DNA from: Aplidium turbinatum
Taxonomy: Eukaryota > Chordata > Ascidiacea > Aplousobranchia > Polyclinidae
DNA: 64,000 bases
NCBI GenBank assembly: GCA_918807975.1
Contig: OU964923.1
Span: 19,759,235 to 19,823,234 of the forward strand
Direction of reading: 5' to 3'
Notes under the pieces: model-generated
The model's database searches: none
Told to the model about the DNA's origin: nothing
What the model saw: only the letters and a program-made list of their open reading frames with translations
Position numbers and translations under genes: made by a program
Shown here: one piece after another, positions 23,136-35,871 of the stretch
How positions within the stretch are numbered: position 1 is the first letter of the stretch
How the letters are laid out: each line of letters begins with the position of its first letter

Positions 23136-24889
23136 ATTTAAATAATAGACCGAGCTACTTGGATGGTTCTTTGCAGGAAGATGTTGGCGTACACCTCGGG
23201 ACTCATTACACAAATAACAATAAAACTTTTCTAGTGGGCTATTAGTTGCATCGTTCAACTTGTGCTAGAAAAGATAACAATCCTGATGAACTCCTAAACC
23301 CCTGCCCTGAAAGTATCAATCACTCTTCCGGCGGTCAAGTTGCGGTTTCTAATCAATTTTTCATTCTCGTTTAGAGAACTTCCACTTGCAATTATTGCAA
23401 TCATTTTGGCTGCGTTAGCTTTCTTTCTGTTGGTATCGAATGACCACTACTATCTAATCATTGTTGCTTTTGCGTAGAGAGACAGTATATCACCTGAAAT
23501 TATGCGCTTGCATTTGTGGCAGTGTTAACGTTCACAGTTTAGAAACTTAAGATTGATGCATATTCAGCTGCCTTCATTGTGGGTTACTTCGCGCAACTTG
23601 AGATAGGCTACAGTGTCGGTGTGTTCCACAACACTTGGGCTACTATCAAGTTTAACAAATATAGGCCTGTGGTGAGGGGGTCACTTGGGCCCAGTACCAA
23701 TGAGAACCTCGGAGTACAATTAAAGATAACTTAGTTTTAAGAAAAATACACTATGTTGAAAGATATGGCCCTTATAATCATCCCGGGTGTAAAAGTACCC
23801 CTTGGACCCCCTACTGACGCTATTGCCCACAGTATTTGCGATTTGGAAAAAAAGCATTTTTTCGTCTACTTTTTTAAAGTCTCGATTTTTTTTACTACAT
23901 TTTTTTTTAAACTAAAGATAAAATCATGTGATCAGTTCGCGATCATTAAATAACTGTCAATTTGTGCAGACATTTGTGTCCATTTAAAAAATTACAGCAC
24001 TACAAATATCCGCGGTGGTGGTACAAATAATGCTCTTTTCAAAAATAGCTTATTTGGACATTTGGCTTCAGTGGTTTTCTTCATTGGGTCTACCCTGTTC
24101 AGCGCTTTCATGGTGTGAAACTGAAAACTACCGGTAATAGGCTACATAATTTGCATTCTTGGTTTGGAAATCTTTTCGTGGATGTTTCAAAAGGCAGCAA
24201 GTTGGTCATGTTTGACAGTTCTAATTGAAAAGTTGTCATCTAAGTTTGTTTTCAACAACAGCTTATCCGATTTAAGGGAAGCTGATAGCAATCTTTAAGC
24301 TTGAGAAAACTACCTTTTGCTTTCACGTTATTCACCAATGTCGGTTTTCCGTTAAAGCTTACCAGGAAAAGCAGAAAAATTATGCAGAAACAACGCGTCT
24401 ATTGAACCTGAAACTACCTTGACTGGGTGATACCAGCGATAACACATATTCTTCCCAATATAGGAGTTTATTTACAAACGTCAGGGCATGTTGGAAGAAA
24501 AAGGTCTCTAATTGTGGTGAAAGTTCGGTATATGCTAATGAGACTACTGGAATGAAAAACATGTTTGTCTTGACGCTTTTCTGTGCTCTCGTGTGGACTA
24601 TCGGTAGCCTACCTGTTTTTTGTTATTTTTAAATGAGAAATTCGAATAAATCAACGTTAATGCCTGTATTGTTTATATTTTTAAGCTTAAGCTCCGTTTT
24701 TTACAAAGCACGAATAAACAAACAAAAAACACTGCAGTTTTAGCTTATGCTTTGACTTCTGAATTGGAAGCAGAAATCAATCTGCATTTTCTTTGCAACC
24801 ACTTCAGATAACTTTTTTGTCGTCAATGTGCTCAAAACGAAAAATGAACAATTGTCCACAACATACGAATCATTTAGGCCTATCAGTAG
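23136..24889. other. Gene-free spacer with a hAT-family remnant
   Basis: No gene is supported. Positions 23660-23830 resemble the GGGCC-type hAT elements at 46167 and 52415 (shared order: ACTTGGGCCCAGTACCAATGA, a CACTAT block, CCGGGTGTAAAAGTACC, CCCCCTACTGACGC). The ends are too eroded to define. TACAAATATCYGCGGTGG occurs at about 21735 and 24001. Confidence 0.4.
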
Positions 24890-26221
24890 CAGGGGCGCCG
24901 GAAGCGGGGGGGCAGGGGGGGCGGCCGCCCCCCCTGCCCTCAATTTTTCTGCAGAAGGAGGGGCAGGGGGGCAATGGTGCCCTTTCAAATTCATGTAAGC
25001 TACTGCACATTTTGCAATATAACAATTTCTGCTATTCGCTTTTAGCCTAATTATAATCTTTCATTTTTGCCTCAAAATAATATATAGCCTAGGCGGCTAG
25101 GCCTACGGCACAAATTTTTACAACACAGTACAGGCCTTAAAACTCGTTTTTTTTCCGTAACCATCGTGGTCTACCGGGAGCTCCTTCTCGGCGGCCAAAT
25201 CTGCGTGCTTGGAGGTCAAAATACAAAATAAAAACAACGATAGCACAAGTAAATAGAATTAAACTTGAAACAATGCAAAAATGATCACTTAGCGTTGTTG
25301 AAGTCTGGGCCTGGGCGACGTCCTACAATAGAATCGTTGCACCACGCAATAACTGCTTTATCGGGATTGTAATCCAGTGCTGCGGGACCATCTAACGACA
25401 CTCGCACGAGTGTCTCCAATGTGGCTGATATTAAAGAAGTACGCCACTCCCTTAGAATTCTGTTTAGCAACGAAAAATAACGTTCGACATGTGTTGACGA
25501 TGACGGCAAGGTAATAAAATAAGTATTTCAATGATGTGAAGGCCGTTACTAAAAGAAGCATAATTTTTGCAAAATGTGATCAAAAAATGTTTTCACCTCG
25601 GATGTTAACTAACCTAGTTCTCCTTTTTAATGTCCGACAACATCGAATCGACATAAAAACGACAATATTGCCAGCGGATGTAATTAGCAGTTCGGATTAA
25701 GACTTTGTTAAAATAAACGTCGGAAATTACAAACAAGACTTACAGCGCTGGTGATCGCAGATGGATATATTCCATCAATAACAAATATTCCCCGCACAAT
25801 GTAACAGTGGCGATTATGACGCGCTGACCTAATTTTGAGTCACTCTTTGATACTACATATTTTCGACATTCCACGATCATTCTATTGCGAAATTAAATAA
25901 TTGGCTAGAAGAGACCGGCGGCCAAACTTGGCCGATTGAGGAGGTAGCACCGGCGGTCATTCAAGCACTACTTAGCGGCCATGGCCGCAGGCTGCTTTAA
26001 GGCTTGACAGTAGGTTACATCATTACAACATAGCATGATGCCCTTCTTTGTATACCGGACACTTGTAGGCTATCATTACTCAATACATAGTGAGCTGATA
26101 GATTAGGATTGTCGCTATATCTTATCTTCAAAATTGAAAAAAAATTGGCCTTTTAGTAAACAAAAGTGCCCTTTTTTCGTAATCTTGCCCCCCCAGTCAA
26201 AAAATCGTTCCGGCGCCCCTG
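24890..26221 (-). mobile_element. hAT element with transposase C-terminal remnant
   Basis: The ends CAGGGGCGCCGGAA and GTTCCGGCGCCCCTG pair well. Identical ATCAGTAG duplications lie at 24882-24889 and 26222-26229. On the minus strand, 25285-25509 encodes HVERYFSLLNRILREWRTSL followed by TLETLVRVSLDGP, the hAT C-terminal dimerisation region including the conserved glutamate. The N-terminal and core parts are absent, so it is an internally deleted derivative. Related ends occur at about 22568 and about 49819. Confidence 0.9.
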
Positions 26222-26253
26222 ATCAGTAGGCTACTGTAACCTACTGCCTACGC

Positions 26254-26832
26254 CAGTGATTCTCAACGTGGTCCAGGTGGACCACTGATGGTCCACCAGG
26301 AATTTCTGTTGGTCCACAGAGAGTTCTATAAATCCTTGATACAACGTTCTTCAAAATTTTATCATTTACTGGTAAATTATGTAAGGTTTGCAAACCGGTA
26401 TAAGAAAATTATGTAGCGTGAAGACATCAACAGAATAGTAACTATCGGATTAAAACTGAATGGTTTTGTCAAAATAGATTTTGATTAGGCCTACCTGTGC
26501 TGAAAATACCAAAGCCAAGTTAGTCGCTATAACTGTGAACTGTTCTATTAAAACTATATGTGCATAATGTTTTGTTAGAATAAATTTGTAATTAAAATTA
26601 TGTGTACTCAAGTAGTTAAGGATGAGTATACAAATTTAGAGGGTTTGCTTAATTAGTTAATTACGTATTATTTTATTAAGGACTAAGATCGAACACGCCC
26701 TTGAGTTTTCTGACCTAAGTGCAATACAGTTTCGACTAGTGGCGTTCATGAGGCGTTAACATAGAAAAGTGGTCCATCGGATATTTCTTTTTAAAATATG
26801 GTCCATAGGCCAAAAAAGGTTGAGAATCACTG
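26254..26832. mobile_element. hAT MITE with perfect target duplication
   Basis: The ends CAGTGATTCTCAACGTGG and AAGGTTGAGAATCACTG are inverted repeats. Identical GCCTACGC duplications lie at 26246-26253 and 26833-26840. The subterminal GGTCCA words pair with TGGTCC/GGTCCAT words. It is non-coding, and its left end lies only 32 bases right of the previous hAT element. Confidence 0.93.
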
Positions 26833-26840
26833 GCCTACGC

Positions 26841-27964
26841 CAATGAACGGGAAGTCAGGCAAAACTTAGATGAACATGTAGCCTACTGGTAGTTCATGAG
26901 ATAGCATGGTAGCCTACTTAGTCCATATCTCTAGCTGAACTGACATAAAAGTCCAAATTTAAATTCGTCTGGACATGGCAATAACTCAAAAAGCATTTTT
27001 TTGCTGGAGGATGGGTGTAGGGCGTGTAGGCTAGACTCTTTGTTGTCATGAAAAGTCTGGACTAAACAAGATATGAATTCTATCCAATGCTTTGTTTCTA
27101 AATGCAGATTTTGACTTCTGATCAGCTAGAGTTGGTCCAAAATAATTTAACAAGTTTATATATGCCAGTTTTATAACGCCAAGGTGTAGCCTACAGTAGT
27201 ATATTTATAACTTTGCAGTCGCTATCCGCTGGAAGATGTAGAAACAAGGGCTAAATTATTAGGCTACAGTTTAATGCTCTTTAAACTGTTTGATTCCTGC
27301 AGGACTTACTGCAGTAAGCGCAAGTGAAGCAACATCAAATGAGGTACCTTAAAAGATAAAAAAAATTAAATTGTTTTCTTTTTAATTTTGAAATCAGTGA
27401 TATGGCTATGGGCAAAAAAAAAAAAAAATCTATTGATTTGAAAAAGAGAAACGTTGCCCGCTAAACCTGAGCAATGGGATTTTACCTCTTACCTCTTGAC
27501 GTCATTGCAATAACAACACAACAAAGCGAATTTGTTAAAAACATTTTTATTCGCATTCAGTGCTTTACCTTTATTCAGAAAACGAAAACACCAAAGTTAG
27601 GTTGAGCAAGGAACAGCTTATAATAACAAAATTAAAGAATAACTGTGACGTAAATTAAGCTTTACTTAAAATCCGCGTCAAATCTTCATTCTTCAAGGAA
27701 AGGTGACACACAGTTCGATTCGAGGTCGATCAGAGTTCATTCTTTGATTTTAGAAGGTTTGTTTTTGCATTTGTCAGGCACTGTATCACCCTCTGTTATT
27801 TCAAAAGTAAATAGCGAAAATTTATCAATAAACACAGTTATACAGCGGCTAGCCCACGGAAGCGGTCACTGAAAGGTTAAGCCTAAATCCATATGTAAAA
27901 ATGGTTGATATTTTGTAGAAGACTTGATTAGTGCCGATTTTGTGTTTGAATAGCTTGAGTTTAA
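26841..27964. other. Gene-free spacer
   Basis: No gene or paired terminal repeats are supported. Long A runs lie at 27355-27430. Confidence 0.35.
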
Positions 27965-28833
27965 CACTTTGCTCCTCAAAGGGAGGCCAGATTTGGCCCC
28001 CCCCTCATATTTCCTTTAATTATTTGAAGCACAGTAACGCCATGCACTTGGTTTTTCTTGACTTTTCCTAAAATTGCCAGGCGGATCTGATGATATTAAA
28101 TTTGATGCTGAAAGTTGTGTAGTTTTCTTGTAAATTCAAGATTTTGGTGAATTTTTGCTATTTCTAGCTAACTTCCAGCAAAGCGTGAAATGGATTACAT
28201 TGCGATGACAAGCCATAAGCTCATAATTGCTTCGTGCATCGATATGCGCGAGCAGAGAGAAACATCCTCTTGCTTTCTTTTGTTTGGTTTGACCTCAATA
28301 ATACAAAGCGCGTTATTTCTTATGCTACAAAGAAAAGCCAGTGATCACAAAGCTGTTAATTAGAAACAATAATAGCAAACGTTTTTTGCGTTATCAGCTC
28401 TACAAAGAAGAATAGCAATCCACGATCAAAATAGTAGGCTATGGAGGCCACAAACTATTCAAAACAGTTGTTTCAAGCAGATAATATTCATTGACGAATA
28501 AAAAACGTTACAATAAGAAATCTTCTCTTGGATAAAGACACGAAAACCTGGTTTCGAAATAAACGTTCTATGGAAATGCTCTCATTGACAAAACTTGCAA
28601 TTGAGGAAATGTATCACTGCAAATGCTTTTGGGAGAAGCCGGAGAAATAGCGTTTTTGCAAACAGTAATTGTGAGATACACTCAAAATTATGAGATAGGC
28701 TCCATTTACACGTAGCAGCTAACTCGATGGCGTCCCTTCACTGCTTTATGTCGCCTACTTGTTGTTATGTTCTGTATTTTTGTTTCACAGTGCACTGTGT
28801 TTTGTTCCAAAGAGCGCAAAATAAAGATGATAA

Positions 28834-28936
28834 TGCCTCATCTACATTACAACATATTTTGTAATGTAGGCCTACAAACAAAATGTACAATGTACACAAT
28901 GTACATTACAAAATATTTTGTACTGTAGACGAGGCA
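28834..28936. repeat. Palindromic stem-loop of about 100 bp
   Basis: TGCCTCATCTACATTACAA at the left pairs with TTGTACTGTAGACGAGGCA at the right, with ACATATTTTGTAATGT/ACATTACAAAATATT continuing the stem. The loop contains TACAATGTACACAATGTACA. It may be a tiny MITE. Confidence 0.75.
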
Positions 28937-29841
28937 TAAAGTTAGGCGTCACATAAGACAAACAACAAATCAGCTTTCTTCATCATTGATTCAACATCTG
29001 AATACGTTGCGCCAATGTATAAGGGGCCGGCTATTGTGAAGACCCGCCATTTATAAACGATCCGATTATACCAAAAGTGAGACAAACTAGTGGATCAAAG
29101 AATGAATAAACAATGCTGAGAAAACTAAATCTAAGTGACGAACAATAAAGATGTCTTCATTTATCTTGGAAAAATGCTGCCTAAACTTATCAACAAAAAA
29201 TACCGTAAATAACGGCAAGGATCCCGAAAGAAGAATTTGCTCGACTTTGGCATGAATTTAGTCAGACATCTACAGTAATAATTCCACACATACAATAACG
29301 GGCTCTCAACTGCTGTAAGATACATAATAATCAACCTGGTTCTGGGCGATTTGTGTAACAGTTTAGGGGAAGACACTACTTGAAATGATGCACCACACAA
29401 AAGATTTTCATTGAAGACTGAGTCTAAAAACCGATGTGGATTGTGCTGCACAATAACTTCAAGTTTAGGACAGAAGAGGCACAAAATATCACGATAAAAA
29501 TATAGACCTTGTGGGAAATTTTCGAGAATCATAACACGATGCAAATACCATAAACGCTTAGTTTGCATGCTGCTCTAAGCTGGCCGGCAACCACAAAGGT
29601 AGACAATAGCCTACAGGCAGTTTATAATTCGATAACAGCGCAATGAACATTATAAATACGTAAACCGACAATTTTCTTTTACAAACGTTTTACGTCTAAT
29701 AGTAAATTTTCCCCCAACAATTTTTTGTGAAGCACTTGCAAACCACGGTTTTGTAAAATAATTCATCATTATTATTTTTTACTTCTCGGATATTGTAAAA
29801 CGTCATCAGCAAAATCACAAAAAAAATTTCATTACTTCAAT

Positions 29842-30258
29842 CATGGCCACCTAAAGATACGGCCTGATTTGTCACATTTTGCAGAAATTTTCTGGTTTTT
29901 CTAACTTTGGGCGAACGTTTAAATAATTTTTTCTAAAAATTAGACTTTTACGCTTTCTTTATTCTTTTCCCTAGATGACACAATAGGTTTTAACATCCTC
30001 ACATGTCGAAAAACAAAGAAAATTTGATTTTGTAGATTTTAGTCAGACTGTTAATTTTCAATAACAGTCTGATTTTGCGTTTTTCAACTTACTTTTTCTC
30101 ATTCGCTACTGCTTCCCCAAGGCAACAAAAAAGTTTTTTGTCATTAGGAAACCGCAAAAAGTAAAAACATCTCAAAAAATGTCAGTCAAGCACTAGCAGT
30201 AGCTGTAATCAAAATCTGCAAAATGTGACAAATCAGGCCGCATCTCAAGGTGGCCATG
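29842..30258. mobile_element. CATGG-ended MITE, copy 2
   Basis: The ends CATGGCCACCT and AGGTGGCCATG lie within inverted repeats of about 45 bp. A perfect 7-bp target duplication CTTCAAT lies at 29835-29841 and 30259-30265. The central short hairpin CAGACTGTTA/TAACAGTCTG is present. It is highly similar to the copies at 20825 and 52632. Confidence 0.95.
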
Positions 30259-31634
30259 CTTCAATGTAGTAGGCCTAAGAATTTTTTATAGAATTGTAGC
30301 CACGTTGTTTCAACAAAGAAGCAATCTTTTAGCAATATAAAGTTATAGAAAATAATTTGCAATCATGCAAATGGTTGGAAAGAATCTAGGAAGTCTTCTC
30401 ACAATCTGGCACAAAATGATTATGTTTATTGTATCTCTGTAAAATGTTTTACGACAAACTTTGAAGCTTCGTTATAATCATTTTTATCTTTGAAGTCAAA
30501 AGTTATTTTTTTTTGGCCAGAAACATAATCACTGCCTTGCTGATGTTGTCGCTTTTACGCGTATTTTTAGTGCTTCAAACAATAAGGACCCAGTCAGCAA
30601 TCCAGTCCTTTTACATTGATTCAACATTTGTAAACGTTAAATTTATGTAGATTTGCTGACTATGGGTTATTTCACATTTCCTTTGTTCACGCATGTTCCT
30701 CAATTCGCTGTTGCATTATTTCGACCCTGGCGGACTAAAAATGTATTTTCAAATTGATTGACACAATCTTCAATAAAAAGTGAGCTTCGAACTTAGCTTT
30801 GTTGATGTAAATGCTGTATTTTTTGTGGATGTAATTTATGAGTCATGTTTATAAACACCCGTAAGCGAAATGACTTATGATGTGGCCGGCATGATATTTG
30901 TGATGCGACTTGACACAAATCCACAATTTCAAAAGCACCTAATTTGACTTAGAAATTTCAGATAATTTCAACAACTTGTTCAATTGTCTTCTCTCTACTA
31001 AAAATATTCATACTACAAACTCAATTGTAAACCTAAAATACACAAACGAAGATGTAAACAGCTATTCAAGCAGGCTAAGGTGTTACTTATGAGAAATTTG
31101 GTTCCATAAAACTAGAAGCTAGCCATGAGTTTCGGAATGCATTAGTTTAGGATAAAAATGTAAGACAACAAACGCAGTTTTGTTTTTTTTCAAATTCGTG
31201 TAACAATGTTACTCTGATTGTAACTATTTTAGAATCAGTGAGTAGCTTACAATAAGATTTGCTCGCAAGTCGTAAATTCTAATCAATGCAATGATTCGGC
31301 ACACCGCACACACACTTCGTGCGTTCGATCGAGCTCTTTGTTATTTAGAAGTTTGCATGAAATCGGATTAGCACGGTAATTAAATAGCGGCAAGTTAAAT
31401 CAAAATTGTCGTTTTTGGGTACCTTTGCAAAAATTGAAATATCAAGTTTAACATATAAAATTTTAAAATAATGACTTTTCAAACTTATAGACAAATGATT
31501 TGCTTTCACACCAGTGCAACTTCTGTTGAAATAGCATCAGTGGATAACACGTAACAGCTGATTGAATTTGATCCAAAAACGGCCCCCCCTTGAGCAGTTA
31601 ACTTCCAAAAAAACGTTGAAAAGCAAAGGGTTAA

Positions 31635-34600
31635 CACAAGCTAACAATACAATTTGAAACATATTTCATCGTTGTGTTAGAAGCATAAGGAAAACTATAG
31701 TAACTTTTCATCATCACCAAAGCTCAGAAATTGGGTTTGTTCCATGCAACTGTATGCTTAATCGATGCAACTATTTCCTCTCGTGCTTGATAATTCGAAA
31801 GTTGTATGATATTCGACAAAACAGTAACCATCGTTATAGTTTTGTTAACAATTTTAAAACTTCTACACTCTTTTGAATCAACTTTTTACTCTTGCTATCA
31901 CCCAAACTCCAATACACACTGGAATATACGAGTACGACAGGTGTTTGCAAACATTTTCGGTAGTCCAGTCCACACTATCAGCTCTTGGATTGAGCATTGT
32001 CATGGTCGGCAAACTGCATTGAAGCAATAAAACAACTCATGTCTTACTGTTTTTACTTTTTCTTTCATCTTACGAACATTGCAATTTCGAAACAGCAAAA
32101 ACTTGATGGACATCAAAACTTTTCAGTCTTCAGCTGGTTTTTATCGTTGTGACAAAAAAGCAATTAACTTCGTCAAACACTTACAGAAAAGAGCAGCAGT
32201 GCATTGCTGGCTTGCTGCAAAAGTCGCTTGTTTAGATGTTATTTGTATGCAATTGCATCAGTACTGTTATTGATTGATTGTGAGCATCTTTGTCTTTGGA
32301 CTTAGAAAGCCTCCATGGCAGATTTGCATAGTTATAGATTCACTGGCACAGACGCAAACCGGTCATCAAAATGAACTGACCAAAGTTTCTGCTTGCTGTT
32401 GCAATGTCGTTGTCTGTAGATTACTTCATCTATTTACTGCTAAATAGAAACATGTTCTTTAAACGGGCAGTGAAACGTTTGCGTGGAACCAGCGTTGCTT
32501 GATGTTGTCTCTTCTTCGGTCACAGCCTACGACCAAGAGCTTCACCAATTGATCTAGTCGGACATTTATGTAGATTGCCGATTCTATGTAAATGCAAATG
32601 TACATTGTATGTATTGCATAGTCAGTATTTATATAGTTTGCGTAAATTGTTATAGCGATTGTAGCCTACATTTCTTGATATTGTATCATACGTAGGCTAC
32701 GGTGTAAATTGCTACCCCTACGAAAAGTCATTGCTTTGCACAAGCAAGTGCATAGTCAATGACCTTGATTGAACAAACCCACCTACATTAGGTGTCCGAC
32801 GTTTTCTTCGTAAACAGTTCTTCGTAAAGCAATTCTTCGTAAACTTAATTCTTTGTAAAACAATTCTTCCCAAAGCATTTATTCGTGCATGCAATGGAGA
32901 TTTGATGTATACGAAGAAATGCTTTACGAAAATTCTTTTACGGATTTCATTTCACCAACAACTGTTTACGAACAATTGTTTTACGAAGAATTGCTTACGA
33001 AGAATTGCTTTACGAAGAATTCGCCTATAACCCCTACATTATAAGCAGTGCCAAGACGGTAAACTAGGCGACAACGGTTCTGTAGTTTGTATATTGTCAA
33101 TGAAAATGTCTGACGCCTCAATGAAAATAAATCATTACAAGGATAAAGATGGTAGTAGGCTACTCGCCTTCATTTCAGCAGTTCTAGTAATTTATTATTT
33201 TATTGACGTTTTAATCAACGTTTCCAATCACTGTCACATACGGCTCCTTGCCGAAAATCCTGGCGACACACTGAATTCGTGCTAATCGTTTTTAATTTTT
33301 AAGTTCTTTCTGGCTACTGTAGGCTTTTGAAATTTGTATCATATTTTCGACGTAATCACATTGTTGCTGTAATCGGATTAATCTTCACCGCTTTGCTACA
33401 AACACAATTGACATAAGCTACCGTTTTTGAAAAATCTTCATGGAGTTGCGCTTTTTTAATTTACTTTCAGCCTTGGTTCATGTTGCTTGGAAAGTAATTT
33501 CTGTAGAAATCTAATTACCAAGACCAGGAGTCAAATTGCAGCACGATGCTTTTGCTCAGCTTTTTAAGCCAACACCGCGTGTTGAAAAGATTAAGATCTT
33601 ATCTTAATTGTTCAGTGCAATCGATTTAACATCACTGAAACCCGAGTAAGAATTTAATAAGATTAGTTATCGGATTAACTGTTGTGTCATCTTTACGAGA
33701 AGTTTTAACCATTAAATTTATTTCAGTACAAACAAAATTTTATTTTAACTTAAATTTGTGTATATCATGTAAATTATAATTTTAAACCTAACTGAAAAGA
33801 AAGGTTTGCATAAGATAGTATAAACACGCATGTGCTGTATGTCCAATGCTGTAATCCACTGGCAACAATATTTCGTGAAAGAACCACGCTTTCTGCTGAT
33901 TTGTGTAGCTGTAGCCTGTAGGCCTCGTAATATCGTAGCCTACATTCAGGTAATACAGTCATTGGAAACTGATCTTTTTATATGTTTTGAGAAACAAATA
34001 TTCAATTGCAGTTATTTGTGATTTTGATATGATAATTGTGATTTTGTGATTTGTTTGGTCTGCATGTAGATTGCAGTTGGTTCTAACTGCGGACTTTGCT
34101 GCAAGGAACAGTTTTTCTAATGGATTTCGACAGTGACACTAAACGCGAGCGAACTTTCTATGACCCCAGATTCTTTCTGCTACTTGCTTTTGTTGTGCTT
34201 TTTTCTACGTCATACACTCATTCAGACGATAAATTAGTCTTTTTTACGTTGGTAATACGCCTGTCGACGTTGAATTAATGTGACAAAAGCTAATTTTGTT
34301 CGCTGAGTAACCACTACGTGTTTGGGTCATTTTAAGTTCACCCCCAGCTGAACAAAACATTCTTGACCTTTTGTCAACTTTATATCAAGTAGGACTCTCT
34401 TACAAAAAAAACAAGAAAATTGCACCATGCCATTTGTAGAGGCAAAACCGTGATGTAAATTAACGATTGGCCAAAGCATTTGGTCATGTAGGTTCCACAG
34501 ATTTACTTGCCTAGTTCGTATTAGGCATGTCTAGGCAAAAACTTGCAAAAAAGTAAAACAAGTAGTCAACCATCTTTGTGTCATTCATATTTTTCATCAT

Positions 34601-35071
34601 TAAAGTGTCAGTAGCAATAAAGTGCCATCTACAACATGCGACTCATACATTTACCAGGGAACTAGTCAACGTAACCCCTTTGTTGTTATTTGTTTCATTC
34701 ATATTGAACGTAACAAAACTGCTAAATTGCATCTAAGTTGCATCTAAATCAATAGTTCTTAGTTTTGTTTCCACAGCAATCCAAAGTCGTGTCGAAATCA
34801 ATATTAATATTGTTTTACTTCAATTTTCTGACCGTCGTTCGTAAACGTTACACTGGCTAATGGCTATAATTGGTTTACTAATGCATTGATTTCTGAATGC
34901 TTTTAATAGGAAGTTCAGAAAAAGGATAAGGTAACAGGCATCAACTTATTTAAAAGGAGCGATCTTCCTGGCGTTAGCAGATGACTTTCTTGCTACACTC
35001 GACTGCTGAAAAACATATAAACTTGACGATTTTCTGCAATTGCTTTGCTATCTGTAGGGAACAGCTGATCC
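31635..35071. other. Long gene-free stretch
   Basis: No gene is supported apart from the fold-back array listed separately. A 63-codon frame at 33094-33285 has a hydrophobic stretch (LLAFISAVLVIYYFIDVLI) but no splice or homology support. Confidence 0.4.
32803..33024. repeat. Fold-back array of TTCTTCGTAAA words
   Basis: The left half repeats TTCTTCGTAAA-type words in plus orientation at intervals of about 16-18 bases. The right half repeats the inverse, TTTACGAAGAA, at similar spacing. The two halves are separated by a short centre with ATGCAATGGAGATTTG. No target duplication is certain. Confidence 0.8.
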
Positions 35072-35871
35072 ATGGCCATGGTTGATCTAAAGACTGAACT
35101 GTCCAATATCACCAAACAACCTGTAAGATTTCATACAAACACAATCATACACTTTTGCTTCAAGATATACAACTCGACTATTTTCCAATCAAAATTCGAG
35201 TATTTCATCAGGCTACTTAGTCAATAAATAAATTCATCAATTTTCATGTCATTTCAGAAGAACAATTCTGGTTCTCAGCAGCAACGTTATGATATTCCCA
35301 GCTCCAAGTAAGACAAACGAAGATTATACATGTAGGGCTGGATTATTCACGGATTAAGCAAATTGACCGAATAAAAAGTTTAATCATAGATTGTTTTTCT
35401 TCGTTTATTGCGCCAACAGTAATCTCCTGATTAAAACTGGTGATTACTGATTCACGGATCAACTTCGCCGGAACAATCATCGATTCGGACGGTTTATCAG
35501 CACCGAAAAGATTCACTTTGTTGCATCCGACACATAATGTTCAACAAAACTACAAAGCGAAAAAAGAAAGGACTATAAATCAGCTTCAGCTACTAATTTG
35601 AAATTTTTTTTGTCAATTTTATATTTTGAAGCAATAAATCAACCTGTTTGTCGTTGCTTTTATTGAAAGCTTTTTCGTCAGATGAACGTTGCAACTAGTG
35701 TTAGAGACAATAAGCTAGATAATTTTATCTTGCACGCATTTTGTATTTTTACACATTTGATTTTCAATGGAATTTCCCTCCGTCGTTTCATGATTTCTTG
35801 GTTTGCTGCTTTGTCAAGTTTTATTGACAAATGCAAACCTTGTTTATTTTAGCAACAAACGTGCTGAAGAG
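35072..35871 (+). CDS. Candidate small gene, first three exons
   Basis: Three short pieces have good splice signals and compatible phases: 35072-35122 (ATG, donor CCT|GTAAGA), 35258-35307 (acceptor TTTCAG, donor AA|GTAAGA) and 35853-35871 (acceptor TTTTAG, donor GAG|GTGAGT). They encode MAMVDLKTELSNITKQP, then KNNSGSQQQRYDIPSS, then NNKRAEE, a polar 40-residue stretch. A strong acceptor at 39780 (TTTCTACAG) would add MCWIFCSW and a stop in the required phase, but this is speculative. I do not recognise the product. Small exons can arise by chance in AT-rich DNA, so only transcript data would settle it. It could be the 5' part of a longer gene or noise. Confidence 0.35.

Larger units (their letters stand above)
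27965..31630. mobile_element. Candidate piggyBac-like element bounded by TTAA
   Basis: TTAA at 27961-27964 is followed by CACTTTGCTCCTCAA, and the right end reads TTGAAAAGCAAAGGG followed by TTAA at 31631-31634. The inverted ends match at 12 of 15 positions, and C-rich blocks sit near both ends. TTAA target sites and CCCTTTG-type ends are typical of piggyBac. No transposase was recognised; a 135-codon minus-strand frame at 29161-29568 has no familiar motif. A MITE sits inside at 29842-30258. Confidence 0.4.

Noticed and set aside
29161-29568. 135-codon minus-strand open frame
   Set aside because: No known motif, no splice support, and aromatic- and Leu-rich composition as expected from random AT-rich sequence.
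33094-33285. 63-codon frame with one membrane-like segment
   Set aside because: Hydrophobic stretches are common by chance in AT-rich DNA; no supporting exon, homology or promoter.
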